Shown: in pieces, positions 30,989 through 33,526 of the stretch
Layout: the number at the start of each line of letters is the position of its first letter
How positions within the stretch are numbered: the first letter of the stretch is position 1
Source: an uncultured Rhodospirillaceae bacterium
GTDB taxonomy: Bacteria; Pseudomonadota; Alphaproteobacteria; Rhodospirillales; Magnetospirillaceae
Reading direction: 5' to 3'
Assembly: GCA_903899885.1 (NCBI GenBank)
Contig: CAIULK010000266.1
Location: forward strand, 1-33,526
Length of the DNA: 33,526 bases
The notes under the pieces: model-generated
What the model saw: only the letters and a program-made list of their open reading frames with translations
Databases searched by the model: none
Told to the model about the DNA's origin: nothing
Program-made: the position numbers and the translations under genes

Positions 30989-32827
30989 ATGAAGATCCTC
31001 GGCATCTCGGCCCTGTATCACGACAGTGCCGCGGCATTGATTGAGGACGGGCGGATCGCCGCCGCCGCCCAGGAGGAGCGCTTCACCCGGAAGAAGCACG
31101 ATGCGGCCTTTCCCCGGCATGCCGTCGAATATTGCCTTGCGCAAGCGGGCTGCGACCTAAACGACATCGAGTCCGTGGTGTTCTACGACAAGCCGTTCTT
31201 GAAATTCGAACGGTTGCTGGAAACCTATTTATCCTTCGCGCCGAGGGGGTTTTCCTCGTTCCGCGCGGCCTTGCCGGTCTGGTTGAAGGAGAAGCTGTTC
31301 CAAAAGGATCTGCTGACCAAGGACCTTAAAACCTTTTCGCCGGACTTCGACGGGATGGAGCGGCTGTTGTTCGCCGAGCATCACCTGTCGCACGCCGCGT
31401 CGGCCTTTTTTCCCTCGCCGTTCGAGGAAGCGGCGGTTCTGACGATGGACGGCGTCGGCGAATGGACGACCACCTCCTTGGCGATCGGGTCGGGAAACAC
31501 GCTGGAGATCCAAAAGGAACTGCATTTCCCCCATTCGCTGGGGCTTTTGTATTCGGCAATCACCTATTATCTCGGCTTCAAGGTCAATTCCGGCGAATAC
31601 AAGGTGATGGGATTGGCGCCCTACGGCGAGCCACGCCATGCCCAAACCATGTTGGATACGCTGATCGACGTTAAGGAGGACGGCAGCTTCCGGCTGGATA
31701 TGTCCTATTTCGACTATTGCACCGGCCTGACCATGACCAACGGCCGCTTCGCCGCCTTGTTCGGCCAGCCGGTCCGCCGCGCCGACACCGATCCGCTAAC
31801 CCAGTTCCACATGGATATGGCCGCCTCGATCCAAGAGGTCGCCGAGCGGGTGGTGTTGAGGCTGGCCCGTTCGATCCGCAAGGAAACCGGGATTCGCAAT
31901 CTCTGTCTCGCCGGGGGCGTGGCCTTGAATTGCGTGGCCAACGGCAAGCTGGTTCGCGAGGGGATCTTCGACGGCGTTTGGATTCAACCGGCGGCGGGCG
32001 ATGCCGGCGGTGCGTTGGGGGCGGCCCTGGCGGGCTATCACCTTCACCACGGCGGGGCTCGGCACGCCGATGGCCAACGCGACGCCATGATGGGGTCGTA
32101 TCTGGGTCCGGAATGGGACCAAGCCGAGATCGAACGGCGCCTCAGCGCCGCCGGGGCGATCTTCACCGTGTTGTCCGGTGACGGTGTGATCGAGGCCGCC
32201 GCCCAGGCCTTGGCCGAGGAAAAGGCCGTGGGTTGGATGCAAGGCCGCATGGAATTTGGCCCGCGCGCCTTGGGCGGGCGTTCGATCTTGGCCGACCCGC
32301 GCTCGCCCTCGATGCAGAAGACCCTGAATCTCAAGGTGAAATACCGCGAAAGCTTTCGTCCCTTCGCGCCTTCGGTTCTGCGCGAGGACGTCGCCCAGTG
32401 GTTCGATCTGGAAGGTGATTCGCCCTACATGCTGTTGGTCGTCGAGGTGAAGGAGGCCCATCGCCGCCCGATAAGCGCGGCCGAACACGCGTTGTTCGGG
32501 ATCGACAAGCTGAACGTGCCGCGTTCGGTTCTGCCCGCCGTCACTCACGTCGATTATTCGGCGCGGATCCAGACCGTGCACGCCGACACCAATCCGCGCT
32601 ATCACGCGCTGCTCTCCGCCTTCAAGGCGAAAACCGGCTGCGGCGTTCTGGTCAACACCAGCTTCAACGTGCGCGGAGAGCCGATCGTCTGCACGCCCGA
32701 GGATGCGTTCCGCTGCTTCATGGGCAGCGAGATCGAGGTCTTGGCGGTGGGCAACTGCCTTCTAAAAAAGGAAGAGCAGAACCCGGAACGAAAACTCGAT
32801 TATAAAAACGCCTTCGAACTGGATTGA
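30989..32827 (+). CDS. Carbamoyltransferase (NodU/CmcH/SxtI family)
   Basis: 612 residues from the ATG at 30989; a longer in-frame stretch to 30857 overlaps the DUF5989 gene and is rejected. MKILGISALYHDSAAALIED opens the Kae1/YrdC-like ATPase domain. HHLSHAASAFF (His131, His132, His135 metal ligands), TMDGVGEW and AGGVALNCVANGKL complete that domain. GRMEFGPRALGGRSILADPR begins the C-terminal domain, which ends VNTSFNVRGEPIVCTPEDA. These enzymes make carbamoyl-adenylate from carbamoyl phosphate and ATP and transfer it to a hydroxyl of a sugar, as in Nod factors. Likely O-carbamoylation of the polysaccharide. It has no ribosome site of its own, so coupling to the two small genes is probable. 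Confidence 0.93.
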   Translation: MKILGISALYHDSAAALIEDGRIAAAAQEERFTRKKHDAAFPRHAVEYCLAQAGCDLNDIESVVFYDKPFLKFERLLETYLSFAPRGFSSFRAALPVWLKEKLFQKDLLTKDLKTFSPDFDGMERLLFAEHHLSHAASAFFPSPFEEAAVLTMDGVGEWTTTSLAIGSGNTLEIQKELHFPHSLGLLYSAITYYLGFKVNSGEYKVMGLAPYGEPRHAQTMLDTLIDVKEDGSFRLDMSYFDYCTGLTMTNGRFAALFGQPVRRADTDPLTQFHMDMAASIQEVAERVVLRLARSIRKETGIRNLCLAGGVALNCVANGKLVREGIFDGVWIQPAAGDAGGALGAALAGYHLHHGGARHADGQRDAMMGSYLGPEWDQAEIERRLSAAGAIFTVLSGDGVIEAAAQALAEEKAVGWMQGRMEFGPRALGGRSILADPRSPSMQKTLNLKVKYRESFRPFAPSVLREDVAQWFDLEGDSPYMLLVVEVKEAHRRPISAAEHALFGIDKLNVPRSVLPAVTHVDYSARIQTVHADTNPRYHALLSAFKAKTGCGVLVNTSFNVRGEPIVCTPEDAFRCFMGSEIEVLAVGNCLLKKEEQNPERKLDYKNAFELD

Positions 32828-32833
32828 TGGCCG

Positions 32834-33406
32834 ATGATCGATTCGATACCCACCGCGATTCCCGACGTCCGCGTCCTATCGTCTCGCTGGTTCGAGGACG
32901 AACGCGGTGCGTTTTCGGAAACCTGGAACCGGCACCGGTCCGCCGAGGCGGGCCTCGATATCGATTTCGTACAGGACAATCACGTCGTCTCCGCGCAAAA
33001 GGGCACGTTGCGCGGCCTGCATTTCCAGCGTTCGCCACATGCCCAGGCCAAATTAATCCGCGTGCTGCGCGGGGCCATCTTCGACGTCGCGCTCGATATC
33101 CGGAAGGGTTCGCCTTGGTTCGGACGTTGGGTCGGCGTCGAATTGTCGGCGTCCAACCGGTTACAGTTGTTTGTTCCGGCCGGGTTCGCCCACGGTTATG
33201 TAACCTTGGAGGATCAGACCGAGGTACTCTATAAGGTCGATGACTATTGGTCGAAGGACGACGAAGGCGGATTGCCGTGGAACGACCCCGATTTGGCGAT
33301 CGATTGGCCCGAGCTGGCGGAACCGCCGGTCGTGGCGGCACGCGACGGCGTCTTTCCTCGGTTTGCCGATTTTGAAACCCCGTTCGTGTGGACTCCCCCG
33401 TCATGA
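32834..33406 (+). CDS. rmlC: dTDP-4-dehydrorhamnose 3,5-epimerase
   Basis: 190 residues with a cupin fold. LRGLHFQ (59-65) carries the catalytic His63 and Tyr133 in LYKVDD, at the same numbers as in well-studied enterobacterial Rml[11 protein letters not shown] and the ERGAFSETW substrate segment are present, and full family length is kept. It acts in the cytoplasm on dTDP-4-keto-6-deoxyglucose to give dTDP-4-keto-rhamnose. It starts six bases after the carbamoyltransferase stop and overlaps the next gene as ATGA, so it is part of that plus-strand operon and indicates rhamnose in the glycan. Confidence 0.95.
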   Translation: MIDSIPTAIPDVRVLSSRWFEDERGAFSETWNRHRSAEAGLDIDFVQDNHVVSAQKGTLRGLHFQRSPHAQAKLIRVLRGAIFDVALDIRKGSPWFGRWVGVELSASNRLQLFVPAGFAHGYVTLEDQTEVLYKVDDYWSKDDEGGLPWNDPDLAIDWPELAEPPVVAARDGVFPRFADFETPFVWTPPS

Positions 33407-33526
33407 TCATTCTCGTTACCGGTTCGGCCGGCTTCATCGGTTCGGCGGTGTGTCACCGGCTCTTGGATGAAGGGCACCGGGTGATCGGCCTCGACAAGCT
33501 GACCTATGCCGCCAATCCCTTGACCC
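33403..33526 (+). CDS. rmlB: dTDP-glucose 4,6-dehydratase, 5' end only
   Basis: The first 41 codons are visible and the rest is outside the window. The ATG overlaps the rmlC stop (ATGA). [20 protein letters not shown] is the NAD-binding start of an extended SDR, and [13 protein letters not shown] matches the RmlB signature DKLTYAGN. With rmlC immediately upstream, rmlB is the natural call; other SDR enzymes cannot be fully excluded from 41 residues. Confidence 0.85.
   Translation, partial: MIILVTGSAGFIGSAVCHRLLDEGHRVIGLDKLTYAANPLT

Overview
The window is high-GC DNA with dense gene packing, frequent 4-bp ATGA/GTGA stop-start overlaps and several GTG starts. The gene content (an RTX/beta-repeat giant protein, a TPR-glycosyltransferase and many sugar-nucleotide genes) fits an alphaproteobacterium, most likely of the Rhodospirillales. 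That placement is an inference from gene style, because there is no rRNA or other marker gene here. The region is a cell-surface and exopolysaccharide/O-antigen locus.

Layout: (A) 1-14006, plus strand. The 3' 11.5 kb of a giant Gly/Thr/Ser-rich repeat protein is cut by the window start. It overlaps by 4 bp a TPR protein with a C-terminal GT-B-like domain, and a small two-helix membrane protein follows. (B) 21380-14029, minus strand. A glycosyltransferase, a two-domain oxidoreductase (MDR plus Gfo/Idh/MocA) and a methyltransferase are joined by GTGA overlaps. They are followed by two tyvelose-epimerase-like SDR enzymes and a UDP-glucuronate decarboxylase. (C) 21421-22996. An AT-richer island carries an Abi_2/AbiD-AbiF type abortive-infection gene broken by an 11-bp tandem duplication, a perfect 27-bp-arm palindrome, and a small coiled-coil/winged-helix-like gene. 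(D) 27500-22983, minus strand. A GT2 enzyme, a GT-C-like membrane protein, a DegT-family sugar aminotransferase and a GT4 enzyme. (E) 27715-33526, plus strand. A WbpD/WlbB-like N-acetyltransferase, a GnnA/WlbA-like sugar 3-dehydrogenase and an SDR enzyme, then an SxtJ/DUF5989/carbamoyltransferase trio, rmlC and the first codons of rmlB.

How the genes work together: the window encodes synthesis of several activated sugars. These are UDP-xylose (decarboxylase), dTDP-rhamnose (rmlC and rmlB), a 3-amino or 3-acetamido UDP sugar (dehydrogenase, aminotransferase and acetyltransferase split across the divergent 27.5-kb promoter region), and at least one sugar from the SDR pair that I cannot name. 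Glycosyltransferases assemble these, and carbamoylation and methylation probably decorate them. The GT2/GT-C pair looks like a polyprenyl-phosphate-sugar route that modifies a glycan on the periplasmic side. The TPR-glycosyltransferase translationally coupled to the giant Ser/Thr-rich protein is a candidate for dedicated glycosylation of that protein.

The clearest unusual signals are the Abi gene, which removal of one 11-bp repeat unit would restore to a 291-residue protein; the 56-bp palindrome beside it; the giant protein/TPR-GT pair; and the sxtI/J/K-like trio in a polysaccharide locus.
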